Of a stretch of 64,000 bases of DNA, positions 21,141 through 30,611 are shown in pieces. The translations under genes and the position numbers were made by a program. The stretch's first letter is position 1, and each line of letters opens with the position of its first letter. The DNA is from Calothrix brevissima NIES-22. GTDB taxonomy: Bacteria; Cyanobacteriota; Cyanobacteriia; Cyanobacteriales; Nostocaceae. The stretch lies in the NCBI RefSeq assembly GCF_002367995.1, contig NZ_AP018207.1:8347366-8411365 (forward strand), read 5' to 3'. The notes below the pieces were generated by a model. It was not told where the DNA came from, did not search any database, and was given only the letters and a program-made list of their open reading frames with translations.

Positions 21141-22913
21141 ATGTCCACTTTTGTCAAGTCTTCATTGTTACTACTATTAGCTAGTATGATGACAGCGAAA
21201 GCTGCATCAGCAAATCCAGTAGGAGGAAATAGTCAGCCATTTGCAGATGACAATATAGAACAGTCCAACTCTGCAATGGAGCAGGTAACATCAGTATCCC
21301 AACTGTCTGATGTGCAACCAACAGATTGGGCCTTTCAAGCTTTACAGTCTTTGGTTGAGCGCTATGGCTGTATCGCGGGATATCCAGATAGTAGCTTTCG
21401 CGGAAATCGAGCGCTGACTCGCTATGAGTTTGCAGCAGGTTTAAATGCTTGTTTGAATCGAGTCAACGAACTGATTGCGACTGGTACCGCCGATTTAGTC
21501 ACTAAGCAAGACTTGGAAACCTTACAAAAATTGCAACAAGAATTTGCTGATGGACTAACAGAACTCAGGGGAAGATTAGATGGTTTAGAAGGTCGTACAG
21601 CTACCTTAGAAAGTCAACAATTTTCTACCACTACCAAGTTAAATGCAGAAGTAATTGTTAGTCTTGGTAGCGTGTTTGGTGGCGATCGCGCTTTAAACTC
21701 AGATGTGTGGAATGAAATTAATGCTCGTCCCGCAGGTGCAACCAGAGAAACTTTTGCTAATAGTCAGTATGCAGCATCAGGGGGACGGAGGCTGCAAGAT
21801 AGAGCCACATTGAGCGATCGCATCCGGCTCAACTTTGTGACTAGCTTCACTGGACAAGACCAATTATTTACTCGTTTAGAAGCTAACAATACCATTGCTT
21901 ATAGTGGTGCTGTCACCGGCACAAACATGACTCGCAACTCCTGGGATACTACCAATAATCCTGATAACAGCGTTCAACTAGGCAAATTATATTATCGCTT
22001 TCCTGTAGGCGATCGCCTTAACGTGATTGTTGACGCCATTGGTGGCGAATTTTACGACAACTTCAATACCTTTAACCCGTTTTTGTCTTCTACTCCCGTT
22101 GGTTCCTTGTCTCGTTTTGGTCGTTTCTCGCCTATTTATCGCGCTAGTAACACCGGATCTGGTAGCAATGTGGGTTCAGGTATCAGTGCAAACTTTAAGT
22201 TGAGTGACAGCATTACTTTATCAGGTGGTTATCTCGCTCGCAGAGCCAACGATCCAAGTGAAGGTAAAGGTTTATTTGATGGAAGTTATGGTGCAATAGC
22301 ACAATTGGCGTTTCAACCAAACAAAGACTTTACTCTAGGTTTGACTTATGCACATTCCTACCTCAGAGGCGCTAACAATGATGGTGATGTGGTAGTTTCG
22401 GGTTCCTATGGTAGTGCATTTGCGAATAATCCCTTTAACTCTAGCGCTACTACTCCAGTCAACACAACCAGCAATCACTATGGGCTACAAGCTAACTATC
22501 GTTTCAGCCCCCAATTTACCCTCGCTGGCTGGGTAGGATATACACAAGCGATCGCCGAAAATAGTTCTGGTGCGAATGTGAATCGTGGCGATAAAGCCGA
22601 CATTTGGAACTGGGCTGTGACTTTAGCCTTCCCTGACTTGGGTAAAAAAGGTAATCTTGGCGGTTTGATATTTGGACAACCACCCAAGGTAACTGGTAAC
22701 GATTTTGGCAATAATAGCGTGAGCGCGACTAATCTTGTACCAGACAGACGTATAGACACTGATACCTCATTTCATTTAGAGGCTTTATATCGTTATCAAG
22801 TTAATAGCAATCTCTCGATTACACCAGGTTTGATTGTGATATTTAACCCCGAACATAACAGCAATAACGACACCATCTATACAGGACTGATTCGGACTAC
22901 ATTCAGATTCTAA
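21141..22913 (+). CDS. SLH-domain outer-membrane porin (OprB-like, cyanobacterial iron-uptake-porin type)
   Basis: The start is the ATG at 21141, with GAGG-rich sequence just upstream; an in-frame GTG at 21132 is less well placed. A signal peptide (MSTFVKSSLLLLLASMM to about residue 27) precedes an SLH domain (about 50-110, DVQPTDWAFQALQSLVERYG and GCIAGYPDSSFRGN), which binds the peptidoglycan layer. A coiled-coil (about 115-155) follows, then a beta-barrel ending in Phe (IYTGLIRTTFRF). This is the standard cyanobacterial porin plan. Two operator-like palindromes sit directly upstream. The porin may therefore be adjusted by molybdate status and serve oxyanion entry; that role is inferred from context. 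Confidence 0.9.
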   Translation: MSTFVKSSLLLLLASMMTAKAASANPVGGNSQPFADDNIEQSNSAMEQVTSVSQLSDVQPTDWAFQALQSLVERYGCIAGYPDSSFRGNRALTRYEFAAGLNACLNRVNELIATGTADLVTKQDLETLQKLQQEFADGLTELRGRLDGLEGRTATLESQQFSTTTKLNAEVIVSLGSVFGGDRALNSDVWNEINARPAGATRETFANSQYAASGGRRLQDRATLSDRIRLNFVTSFTGQDQLFTRLEANNTIAYSGAVTGTNMTRNSWDTTNNPDNSVQLGKLYYRFPVGDRLNVIVDAIGGEFYDNFNTFNPFLSSTPVGSLSRFGRFSPIYRASNTGSGSNVGSGISANFKLSDSITLSGGYLARRANDPSEGKGLFDGSYGAIAQLAFQPNKDFTLGLTYAHSYLRGANNDGDVVVSGSYGSAFANNPFNSSATTPVNTTSNHYGLQANYRFSPQFTLAGWVGYTQAIAENSSGANVNRGDKADIWNWAVTLAFPDLGKKGNLGGLIFGQPPKVTGNDFGNNSVSATNLVPDRRIDTDTSFHLEALYRYQVNSNLSITPGLIVIFNPEHNSNNDTIYTGLIRTTFRF

Positions 22914-23380
22914 GCTTCTAATTTTTCAGCAAATTTTTAAGCTCATCTATCACCTTGACGGGTCTATTCTCAAGTGCGAAGTCTAAGACAAGCCCTTGAG
23001 AATGGATATAGATCGTATTGTGATGCTATTACCAATAATATTGGCTACTTAATCCGGTGCTTGGTAAAGATATTCTGACAAAAAGTTTAGGTTCACTTGA
23101 CAGTAATTCTCAAATTTTTTAATTAAAAATGCCGTAATTACTGAACTTGAGTAGCTAAATTCATGGCTGACTCTTTTCTTGGTAAAAGATATAAAATGCT
23201 ATTTTTAAAATTTTTCATAAAAATATACTTGGTATTTTACTCACTAAGTTGGTAATATTCAGACTAGGTTAAATAACGTACCTGATGCAACCACCCAATT
23301 CGAGCAGCACGAATTATGGGTAATGTTGTTGTGCATCTAAATTTTTTCAATATTCAATTCAGTAAACGGAGAAATGTTTT
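22914..23380. other. Intergenic region with TTGGTA half-sites
   Basis: No gene is seen in about 470 bp. Direct TTGGTA half-sites occur at 23229-23234 and 23249-23254. The second is part of TACTCACTAAGTTGGTA, a degenerate form of the 17-bp operator (23238-23254). Two other copies of TTGGTAAA(A)GATAT lie near 23061 and 23180. The sites precede the gene at 23381. Confidence 0.45.
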
Positions 23381-24052
23381 ATGCGTTTTAGCCGCAATAT
23401 TCCTATTGCATCTTTAGTACTATCAATGCTGGTTTTATGGCAGCCTACTTTAGCCGACTCTAGAAGTGATGCTCCTTGGAATCGAGACAAAACACCATCT
23501 ATCTGGAATAACAATAAGTGTCGTGGAGGGTTATCGCCAACTTTTCGCTTAGGTGGAGAAATTAATAATCCCACTACCTATAACTTGCAAAAGCTGAGAA
23601 ATTTGCGAGACAGTCTCAAAAACCAAAATCCAGCAGTAGTTACAGAAATCACTGTCAGCTTTCAAACAGGCTCCGGCCCGCGTACAGAAACATACTATGG
23701 TGTTCCTCTATGGGAATTAATTAATAATCCACAAGCCGCAGGTGGGCTAAAACCTGGTAATTCTGGGGTAAATTCTAAAAACTCTTTTCTTAGACAATAT
23801 GTTTTAGTAGACGCTACAGATTGCTATGGTGCAGTTGTCGCTATTGGTGAAATTCACCCTAACTTTGCAGCAAAAACAGTCCTAGTTGCATTTGAAAAAA
23901 AAGGTAGCGATGGTACAGTCGTACCTTTAATAGATGATGGCTTCGCTCGTTTAGTAGTTCCTGGTGATAAAGCTGGCGGTCGTTATGTTAGTAATGTGAG
24001 CAACATCTTCGTATTTTCTGCTCCTCCTTCTCCGATAAAAGTTAGAGATTAG
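23381..24052 (+). CDS. Small secreted protein with sulfite-oxidase-like molybdopterin fold
   Basis: This 223-residue protein has a signal peptide (MRFSRNIPIASLVLSMLVLW to LADS). The rest has the outline of the oxidoreductase molybdopterin-binding domain: FRLGGEINNPTTYNLQKLRNL, VTEITVSFQ, YYGVPLWELINN, LRQYVLVDATDCYGAVVAIGEI, LVVPGDKAGGRYVSNVSNI. C150-like 'DATDCYGAV' could be the Mo-ligand-type Cys position, but the usual longer substrate domain is missing. Single-domain members of this superfamily have unclear function. GGAG is 8 bp before the ATG. It follows the Mo-operator region, so it probably belongs to the same response. Confidence 0.65.
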   Translation: MRFSRNIPIASLVLSMLVLWQPTLADSRSDAPWNRDKTPSIWNNNKCRGGLSPTFRLGGEINNPTTYNLQKLRNLRDSLKNQNPAVVTEITVSFQTGSGPRTETYYGVPLWELINNPQAAGGLKPGNSGVNSKNSFLRQYVLVDATDCYGAVVAIGEIHPNFAAKTVLVAFEKKGSDGTVVPLIDDGFARLVVPGDKAGGRYVSNVSNIFVFSAPPSPIKVRD

Positions 24053-24207
24053 CGATCGCTTTTCCCACTTTCCTTACTTACAGCAGTTTTCATGTATTTA
24101 TACCACACGCTAATATCTATATTTCTTTGCTCCTTTGCTCCTTTGCGCCTTTGCGTGAGATATAAAGATGTGGTTCATTTACCTGAAAATCGCTGTAATT
24201 ACGAATT

Positions 24208-24269
24208 ACGTAGACGCGTTCGCGGAGCGTTCTCGAAGAGTAGCGGCTTCCCGAAGGGTATTACGAATT
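24208..24269. repeat. Dispersed Nostoc repeat flanked by 9-bp direct repeats
   Basis: A 53-bp GC-rich block with GACGCGTTCGCGGAGCG and TCGAAGAGTAGCGGCTTCCC (24208-24260) is bounded by TTACGAATT on both sides (24199-24207 and 24261-24269). It resembles the very small mobile repeats described in Nostoc. Open frames across it are not real genes. Confidence 0.6.
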
Positions 24270-24328
24270 CTGGCATTGCTGAATAAAAGGATGAAAATTC
24301 AAAATTTGATTTTTCAAACTCTTACTCT

Positions 24329-24395
24329 CTGCGCCTCTGTCTTGAAAAGTTCTGAGCGGAGGCTTCCTCCGCTCAGACTTTTCGCTGCGCCTCTG
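24329..24395. repeat. Perfect palindromic mini-element with 11-bp direct repeats
   Basis: A hairpin with arms CTGAGCGGAGG/CCTCCGCTCAG extended by AAAAGT/ACTTTT occupies 24345-24382. The 45-bp insert (24340-24384) is flanked by direct copies of CTGCGCCTCTG (24329-24339, 24385-24395). It interrupts another repeat of the 'CTCTGCGCCTCTGCGTGAGA' type. Confidence 0.7.
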
Positions 24396-24408
24396 CGTGA
24401 GACAAAAA

Positions 24409-25593
24409 TCATCCTACTAATAAGCAACGCCGGAATTCTCTTAATGCTGCTACTAACTTTTCAATCTGCGTTGGTTGATGCGTCGCCATTGCAGATATGC
24501 GAATGCGGCTTGTGGGTACGGTTGGGGGGCGTATAGCTGGGGCGAAAATCCCCGCATCTTTTAAATATTTACCCGCTTTTAAGGCGTCTGCGGCGGTTGG
24601 TAATTGAAAACATAATATAGGTGATTCTGAAGGGAGTAATTTTAATTCAGATACCTGTTCTTGCATTAATTTTTTTAAGTAACCGACATTCTCCCACAAT
24701 TGGCTGCGGCGTTGGGGTTCTTGTTGTACTATTTCAATGGCGGTTAAGGCTGCGGCTGTGTCTGCGGGAGAAAGTCCTGTAGTATAAATCCAAGTGGGGG
24801 CGCGATTGCGTAAGAAATCTATTAAGGTGGCGCTGCCGGCGACATATCCGCCTAAACTACCTAAGGCTTTGCTTAATGTGCCGATTTGAATGAGTTGTTT
24901 TCCGGTACAATTAAAATGTTCCACACAACCTGCGCCTGTTTTACCCATAACTCCGGTTGCATGGGCTTCATCTACTAGGAGCATACAGCTAAATTCTTCA
25001 GCTATATCTATTAATGCGGGTAAGGGACATAAATCACCATCCATGCTAAAGACGCTATCGGTGAGAATTAAGCAGCGACGGTAATTTTGTCTTTGCTCAA
25101 TTAACTGGTTTTTTAAAACTGTAACATCACAATGGGGATATTCGAGAATTGCTGCACCACTGAGAATTGCGCCATTTTTCAGGCTGGAATGATTATACTG
25201 ATCTGAGAGGATTAAATCGCGCTTACCTACCAATGCAGCGATCGCACCTAAATTTGCTAAATACCCTGAACTAAATACTAATGCATCTTCGGTTTGTTTC
25301 AAAGATGCGATCGCTCTTTCTAATTCTCTATGTAATTCCCGATGTCCGCTAAGTAATCGCGAACCACTGCTTCCTGTGCCAAATTTTTCGGTAGCTGCAA
25401 CCCCGGCTGTAATTAAACGCCGATCCCCCGCTAATCCTAAATAGTCATTGCTGGCAAAATTTATGACTTCTCGCCCTTCTAACAACACAGTAGCACCACA
25501 CAGCCCATCAATCGTTTGGACTGAGCGATACCAATCCGCCCGATGAATAGTTTCCAAAGACTGCTCTAGCCAAGCATAAGGATCTATGGGCAT
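24409..25593 (-). CDS. bioF: 8-amino-7-oxononanoate synthase (biotin synthesis)
   Basis: This 394-residue PLP enzyme of the alpha-oxoamine synthase family joins pimeloyl-thioester and alanine to form 8-amino-7-oxononanoate. Motifs are [58 protein letters not shown] (PLP Asp/His) and [17 protein letters not shown] (Schiff-base Lys). The ATG at 25593 has no Shine-Dalgarno sequence. The 34-bp gap to ruvA is filled almost entirely by STRR heptamers. It is the third gene of a minus-strand spp-ruvA-bioF run. The assignment could also cover a related KBL-type enzyme, but the motifs favour BioF. Confidence 0.85.
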   Translation of the reverse strand: MPIDPYAWLEQSLETIHRADWYRSVQTIDGLCGATVLLEGREVINFASNDYLGLAGDRRLITAGVAATEKFGTGSSGSRLLSGHRELHRELERAIASLKQTEDALVFSSGYLANLGAIAALVGKRDLILSDQYNHSSLKNGAILSGAAILEYPHCDVTVLKNQLIEQRQNYRRCLILTDSVFSMDGDLCPLPALIDIAEEFSCMLLVDEAHATGVMGKTGAGCVEHFNCTGKQLIQIGTLSKALGSLGGYVAGSATLIDFLRNRAPTWIYTTGLSPADTAAALTAIEIVQQEPQRRSQLWENVGYLKKLMQEQVSELKLLPSESPILCFQLPTAADALKAGKYLKDAGIFAPAIRPPTVPTSRIRISAMATHQPTQIEKLVAALREFRRCLLVG

Positions 25594-25597
25594 TTAC

Positions 25598-25625
25598 TGT
25601 TGACTGTTGACTGTTGACTGTTGAC
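25598..25625. repeat. STRR3-type heptamer repeat (TGTTGAC x4)
   Basis: Four perfect tandem copies of TGTTGAC, the complement of the GTCAACA unit at 10371-10398. They form nearly the whole spacer between ruvA and bioF. Confidence 0.9.
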
Positions 25626-25627
25626 TA

Positions 25628-26266
25628 CTAACTAATTTGCTCGCTACTGCTAAGATGAGCGATCGCTTGTTTAATCCAATCTTCTACATAAGCATCTTTA
25701 GGAAGTCCAATATCTTCGCTGACTACATGTAAGGCGTGGCTGACTTCATGGGCGGTGTAGCCTAAAGCAAACAGTGTCATTTGCACTTCTTCTAAAATAC
25801 CTGGTGCTGGCCCGCCTGTAGCCACGAAGAAGCCTGCGGATTTGCGCCACTCGATTAATTTGCTCTTGAGTTCTAAACAAATGCGTTCGGCGGTTTTCTT
25901 ACCCACACCTGGCGCTTGAATGAGAATTTGGATATTCGCCGCAATAATTGCTTGGACTAAATCTGGGAGTTCTAGGGTGTCTAACAAGGTAATCGCTAAA
26001 GCTGCACCAATTCCGCTCACACTCAGCAAATGACGAAATAAATCTCTTTCTGCTGGGGAAGAAAAGCCATACAATAAGGGCACTTCTTCGCGAACTTGGT
26101 AATGGGTAAAGATTTGCACCACTCCCCCTGAATCAGGTAAAGACTTTGACAGCCGTTGGGGAATGAGCAAATCATAGCCGATGTTATTGACCTCAAGGGT
26201 CAGTATCACCCGATTACTGCTAATTGTTTGAACACCAGCAACGATACCTTTGAGATAGCTAATCAT
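25628..26266 (-). CDS. ruvA: Holliday junction DNA helicase subunit RuvA
   Basis: This 212-residue protein begins [13 protein letters not shown] at the ATG 26266. It has the three RuvA parts: OB-fold N-terminus ([39 protein letters not shown]), helix-hairpin-helix domain ([34 protein letters not shown]) and C-terminal domain III. It binds four-way junctions and loads RuvB. The ATG overlaps the stop of the upstream phosphatase gene in an ATGA, implying translational coupling. Confidence 0.95.
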   Translation of the reverse strand: MISYLKGIVAGVQTISSNRVILTLEVNNIGYDLLIPQRLSKSLPDSGGVVQIFTHYQVREEVPLLYGFSSPAERDLFRHLLSVSGIGAALAITLLDTLELPDLVQAIIAANIQILIQAPGVGKKTAERICLELKSKLIEWRKSAGFFVATGGPAPGILEEVQMTLFALGYTAHEVSHALHVVSEDIGLPKDAYVEDWIKQAIAHLSSSEQIS

Positions 26267-27024
26267 TCTAAAAATCCAAAATATTTTAAGCCTTCGAGAA
26301 TGCCACCAGCACAAAAGTTTTGCGCTAGGTAACGGTAGTCAGCTGGATGCTCATTATGCCACTGAATTAGCTCAGGGCGAGCATTACCAACAATGATTCC
26401 CCGTTCGTTGCCTACAGCAAATAAAGCAATATCATTACCCGAATCGCCACAGACAACTGTTTGTTCAGCTGCAAATTTCCACTTTTGGCGTAAAAATTGC
26501 ATTGCCTGACCTTTATCGCTGGAAAGGGGAACAATGTCAAGATCAATTCCGCTACTATAGATTAATTTTTTGTTTAATTTATGTTTTTGTAACTCTAACT
26601 CAAGTTGCGATAAAATTCCAGGTGCTACAGATTTTTCTAAAAAAAAGCTCACTTTAAAGGGGCGTTGTTCGGACTCTGGTTGCAAAATTAACTGAGGGTA
26701 CTTGGCTGTTATTGATAGTAACAATTCCCGATCCCAGCCTGGAGAAAGAATTTCTGACCAAGTTGGATCTGGGGTATCGCTACCATCGAAGTAAATTTCA
26801 GTACCAACAGATAATACTAGTGCATCTGGTTGGATAAGATTTTTTTCGATTTGTAACTCTCGGTAAAGGTGAGGCGATCGCCCCGTAGCATAGACAATTT
26901 TTGTACCATATAATTGACGATGTTGCTGGAGGCGATCGCTTAACTCTCTCAGCGCATTATCATTGCCTGCATCATGATCTACAAAGGTATGATCTAAATC
27001 GGATACGAATAAAAAATGACTCAT
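26263..27024 (-). CDS. spp: Sucrose-6-phosphate phosphatase (HAD superfamily)
   Basis: This 253-residue HAD-type phosphatase starts at ATG 27024 ([13 protein letters not shown]), preceded by AGGAG at 7 bp. Motif I is [11 protein letters not shown], motif II lies in [11 protein letters not shown], the motif III Lys region is [11 protein letters not shown], and motif IV is [12 protein letters not shown]. This is the arrangement of Cof-type C2 cap enzymes such as cyanobacterial and plant SPP, which dephosphorylate sucrose-6-phosphate. Mannosylglycerate or glucosylglycerol phosphate phosphatases are close alternatives. The stop overlaps the ruvA start. Confidence 0.75.
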   Translation of the reverse strand: MSHFLFVSDLDHTFVDHDAGNDNALRELSDRLQQHRQLYGTKIVYATGRSPHLYRELQIEKNLIQPDALVLSVGTEIYFDGSDTPDPTWSEILSPGWDRELLLSITAKYPQLILQPESEQRPFKVSFFLEKSVAPGILSQLELELQKHKLNKKLIYSSGIDLDIVPLSSDKGQAMQFLRQKWKFAAEQTVVCGDSGNDIALFAVGNERGIIVGNARPELIQWHNEHPADYRYLAQNFCAGGILEGLKYFGFLE

Positions 27025-27162
27025 AGCAACTCCTGATATCAAAGTTGATCTATCTTGCCATGATTCGTATCTACTAGGCTGATCTTCGGCTTTGATGAAA
27101 AAAAATGCGGAATGTAATATTCCGCATCCACAGCAGCATCTTAATTAATAGATAGTTATTCC

Positions 27163-28434
27163 TTACTCATACTCATGCAATGCGCCTAACTTCCGCATTT
27201 CCGGCCAAATCATCGCCGTTGCAATAACTACTAAAATTGTGCCAATTCCACCACCAACAACGGATACTATGGGGCCGAATAAAGCTGCTGCTAAACCTGA
27301 CTCAAAACCCCCCAATTCGTTGGAAGCGCTAATAAACACGCTGTTAATTGCTGCAACTCGACCGCGTAAATGATTGGGTGTGCGAATTTGCACCAAAGTA
27401 TGACGAATAACCACGCTAATGCTATCTAATGCGCCACTTAATGCCAGCATTAGCAGTGATAGCCAAAACGATCGTGACAAACCAAAGATAATCGTCACGA
27501 CACCAAAACCAACCACAGACCAAAGTAAGGCTGGCCCGGCTTTACGCATGGGTGGTAAATGTGCCAAAGTTACCGCCATAATCAGCGCACCGATGGAAGG
27601 AGCCGCTTGCAAATAGCCCAATTCTACAGGGCCGACATGTAAAATATCTTTGGCAAAGATTGGTAGTAAAGCTACTGCTCCCCCTAGTAACACGGCAAAC
27701 ATATCTAGGGTGATTGCTGCGAAAATTATCTGATTTTTCCAGACAAATTCCGCACCTCCCGCTAAGGTTCTGAGCGAGATTGGTTCTTGAGACAGGGCGG
27801 TATTTTGTTGTTTAATCGGCAGTGTTAAGGCAAAACATAAAAATGCAGCCACAGCCGCCAATATATATACCCCTGTAGCATTTCCTAAAGCTGCGATCGC
27901 AAATCCTCCCAAAGCTGGGCCGATAACTGTCGCTAACTGAAAGCTGGTGCTGTTCCAAGTGGCAGCATTAGTAAAGGCGCTTGTCGGTATCAATTGCCAC
28001 ATCATGGCATCGCTAGCTGGCTTTAAAAACGCCTTGGCAACACCTGTAAATACTAAGCAGGTATAAAAAAGACTAATTGCACCTTGCGTGTAGGAAACTA
28101 CAGCTAAAGCCAAGGAGCAAATAGCTAGCAAGAAAATAGATAGTAAGGTGGTAAATTTGCGATCGCGTCTATCAGCCACATGTCCAGCAATTAACGTTAG
28201 CGCGATCATTGGTATGACTTGTGCCAAGCCTACCCCACCTAACACCATCGCTGAGTTGGTGCGCTCATACAGTTCCCAACCAATCGCCACTGTCTGCATT
28301 TGGGAGCCTGTAAACAACAGTACGCGCCCAAGAGTAAATAGTCGATAATCGCGAAACCGTAAAGCTGCAAAAGAATCGTGTTCTTTTCCTTCTCGGTTAA
28401 GGAGCTTTTTTAATTTCTGTTTGCTCGAAGACAT
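27163..28434 (-). CDS. MFS transporter (EntS-like)
   Basis: This 423-residue, 12-segment MFS protein has the DRRDRKFTT loop and an FAALRFRDYRLFTLGR N-terminus typical of the enterobactin-exporter-like MFS_3 group. Its start overlaps the 3' end of the marR gene by 38 bp, so the two are translationally linked. It is the last gene of a four-gene minus-strand set (ABC ATPase, ABC permease, MarR, MFS). Its substrate is unknown; context suggests drug or metabolite efflux. Confidence 0.85.
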   Translation of the reverse strand: MSSSKQKLKKLLNREGKEHDSFAALRFRDYRLFTLGRVLLFTGSQMQTVAIGWELYERTNSAMVLGGVGLAQVIPMIALTLIAGHVADRRDRKFTTLLSIFLLAICSLALAVVSYTQGAISLFYTCLVFTGVAKAFLKPASDAMMWQLIPTSAFTNAATWNSTSFQLATVIGPALGGFAIAALGNATGVYILAAVAAFLCFALTLPIKQQNTALSQEPISLRTLAGGAEFVWKNQIIFAAITLDMFAVLLGGAVALLPIFAKDILHVGPVELGYLQAAPSIGALIMAVTLAHLPPMRKAGPALLWSVVGFGVVTIIFGLSRSFWLSLLMLALSGALDSISVVIRHTLVQIRTPNHLRGRVAAINSVFISASNELGGFESGLAAALFGPIVSVVGGGIGTILVVIATAMIWPEMRKLGALHEYE

Positions 28435-28861
28435 TTTTTAATAAAGTCAAGCCTTCTTCAAGATTTGATACTTGCTCTGGCGTTAAACTATCAAGAATAT
28501 CGGCAATATGAGCGCGAGTAGTTGCTTGGGATTGCTTTAACAGCATTGTTCCCGCTTGGGTTAAATTCAGCACTATTCGTCGCCGTTCTTGGGGGTGATC
28601 GTTACGTTCTACCAGATTGCGTTGAACTAAGCGTTCAATTGTGGTTGATGCTGTAGCGCAGGTAACGCCTAAATGCTCCGCTACCTCAGATAATGATGCC
28701 CCAGGATTGCGATTGAGAAAAGCGAGCGATCGCAACTGAGGTATCGATAAAGATTCAGCATTATGACTGCGCATGTCTGCTCGGATAAACCGCATTAGTA
28801 AAGGAACTGTTTCCATTACTCTTGCAGCACATTCTTCCGTTGGTTTTCCGAGCTTGGCCAT
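28397..28861 (-). CDS. MarR-family transcriptional regulator
   Basis: This 154-residue winged-helix protein has LSIPQLRSLAFLNRNPGASLS, the recognition helix EVAEHLGVTCATASTTIERL and the wing VERNDHPQERRRIVLNL. AGGAG precedes the ATG at 28861. It sits between the ABC exporter and the MFS gene and probably represses the set, being relieved by a small ligand. The ligand is not known. Confidence 0.9.
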   Translation of the reverse strand: MAKLGKPTEECAARVMETVPLLMRFIRADMRSHNAESLSIPQLRSLAFLNRNPGASLSEVAEHLGVTCATASTTIERLVQRNLVERNDHPQERRRIVLNLTQAGTMLLKQSQATTRAHIADILDSLTPEQVSNLEEGLTLLKNVFEQTEIKKAP

Positions 28862-28874
28862 CTTTTTCTCCTAA

Positions 28875-29729
28875 TTACATTGCCACCCGTGGGTAAAGTC
28901 GTCCACAGATCACAGTTAAGCCTATTAATGTTAACAAGAGAATTGTACAGTCCAGACCAAATCCATAAACACTTGAGCCATGAGCGATCATTGTGCCGCG
29001 TAATGCATCAACTTCATAAGTTAAGGGATTGATGCTAGAAATCACATGCAGCCAAGCTGGCATCAATGTTAAAGGATAGATAGCATTACTGGCAAAAAAT
29101 AAAGGCATTGTAATCAGTTGTCCTATACCTGTAAACCTTTCTCGGCTTCTTACCAAGCAGCCAATAATTAGGGAAAAAACACAAAAACAAGCTGCACCTA
29201 ACAGCACAATCACCACTACTTGCAATAAAGCTAAGGGGTGAAGGTTGAGTTTAACACCTAATAATAGTGCCAATCCATAGATGATGACTATTTGCGATAA
29301 GCTTCTCACGCCACAGGCTACAGCTTTACCCAACACCATCGCCGCACGAGGTATGGGAGTAGCTAAGAATTTATGTACAATTCCTAAATCCCGTTCCCAA
29401 ATCAACGTCATCCCACCAGTGAAAATGGCAACAAATAGGACACTCTGAGCCAAAATCCCTGGAGCCATAAACTCTAAATAAGATAAGTTACCTGTAGGGA
29501 TAGCGCGAGTGCGGGTAAAAACTTGCCCAAAAACTAACAGCCATAATGCAGGTTGTACACCACGAATGAGTAAATCATAGGGATCGTGGCGGAGTTTACG
29601 TATTTCTAGTTCTGCGATGACAAGAGTTTTCTCAAATAGTTCTTTGATTGCAAAGATAAAATTGCCTCTAGCTGTAGGCTTTGGTTTAACCCAACCGTTG
29701 AGCATTACGTCTGGTTCTTTTGATGTCAT
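28875..29729 (-). CDS. ABC-2 type exporter permease
   Basis: This 284-residue membrane protein has six predicted helices and the ABC2 signature GGMTLIWERDLGIVHKFLATP, as in DrrB/NodJ-like permeases. It overlaps the upstream ATPase gene by 44 bp, showing tight coupling. Together they form an exporter for a hydrophobic compound; the substrate is not shown by sequence. Confidence 0.88.
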   Translation of the reverse strand: MTSKEPDVMLNGWVKPKPTARGNFIFAIKELFEKTLVIAELEIRKLRHDPYDLLIRGVQPALWLLVFGQVFTRTRAIPTGNLSYLEFMAPGILAQSVLFVAIFTGGMTLIWERDLGIVHKFLATPIPRAAMVLGKAVACGVRSLSQIVIIYGLALLLGVKLNLHPLALLQVVVIVLLGAACFCVFSLIIGCLVRSRERFTGIGQLITMPLFFASNAIYPLTLMPAWLHVISSINPLTYEVDALRGTMIAHGSSVYGFGLDCTILLLTLIGLTVICGRLYPRVAM

Positions 29730-30540
29730 GATAACTAACTCCTGATGCTAATTCGTCCCCTGTGTAGTGAATAAACACATCATCTAAGGTGGCGTTTAGT
29801 TTATTTAAACCAGCCTTTAAATCTGTGGGTGAACCTGTGGTAATTACTTTACCCCGATTCATAATTGCTACTCGATTACACAAGTGGTCGGCTTCTTCTA
29901 AAAAGTGAGTTGTCAAAAAAATAGTTGTGCCGTAATTTTCTCGGAGTTCTTGCACCAAATTCCAGACTTGATTACGCGCCACCGGATCTAATCCCACTGT
30001 TGGCTCATCGAGAAACATAATTTGCGGTCGATGCAGGATCGATTGAGCGATTTCTAGCTTGCGAATCATCCCCCCTGAATAATTTCTCACCAAGCGATGG
30101 GCTACTTCCGTTAAACCCATAAATTCCAAAACATCCCAGATGCGCTGTTGGCGTTGTTTCGCGGGAATATCATATAATTTGGCAAAAATTAACAGATTTT
30201 CATAACCTGTCAACGTCCCATCAGCAGACAGCGCTTGCGGTACATAACCGATCGCTCTTCTCACCGCCTGAGATTGATTGGTGACATCATAACCAGCGAT
30301 GCTTGCCCTACCTGCACTTGTTGGCAGTAGGGTTGTTAACATCTTAATTACTGTACTTTTCCCAGCACCATTGGGGCCAAGTAAGCCAAACACTTCACCA
30401 GATGCAACAGTAATATTTAACCGATCCACTGCTGTGAAGTTGTCAAAACGGCGCGTCAGTTCCTGCGTTTCTAATAAAACCGATTCTGGATAGTGACTAG
30501 GCGTTGCTAACCAATCGGCGCTTCCTGTCAAATTTGTCAC
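29686..30540 (-). CDS. ABC exporter ATPase (DrrA-like)
   Basis: This 284-residue ATPase has Walker A GPNGAGKST, a Q-loop in GYVPQALS, signature SGGMIRKLEIAQS, Walker B IMFLDEPTVGLD and switch His in LTTHFLEEAD. The C-terminal extension LNATLDDVFIHYTG is typical of the DrrA/antibiotic-resistance subgroup. The start is a GTG at 30540 with GAAGGAAG upstream. It is the first gene of the exporter-marR-MFS set. Confidence 0.92.
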   Translation of the reverse strand: MTNLTGSADWLATPSHYPESVLLETQELTRRFDNFTAVDRLNITVASGEVFGLLGPNGAGKSTVIKMLTTLLPTSAGRASIAGYDVTNQSQAVRRAIGYVPQALSADGTLTGYENLLIFAKLYDIPAKQRQQRIWDVLEFMGLTEVAHRLVRNYSGGMIRKLEIAQSILHRPQIMFLDEPTVGLDPVARNQVWNLVQELRENYGTTIFLTTHFLEEADHLCNRVAIMNRGKVITTGSPTDLKAGLNKLNATLDDVFIHYTGDELASGVSYHDIKRTRRNAQRLG

Positions 30541-30611
30541 GAGTTAGATGCACTTCCTTCGCAATACATTTAGTTAGTCTAATAATTAGCTTGACATATA
30601 TTCCTATTAAG

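Noticed and set aside
24092-24536. Open frames of 64 and 122 codons on the plus strand
   Set aside because: They run through dispersed repeats and into the complement of bioF; composition is that of repeats.
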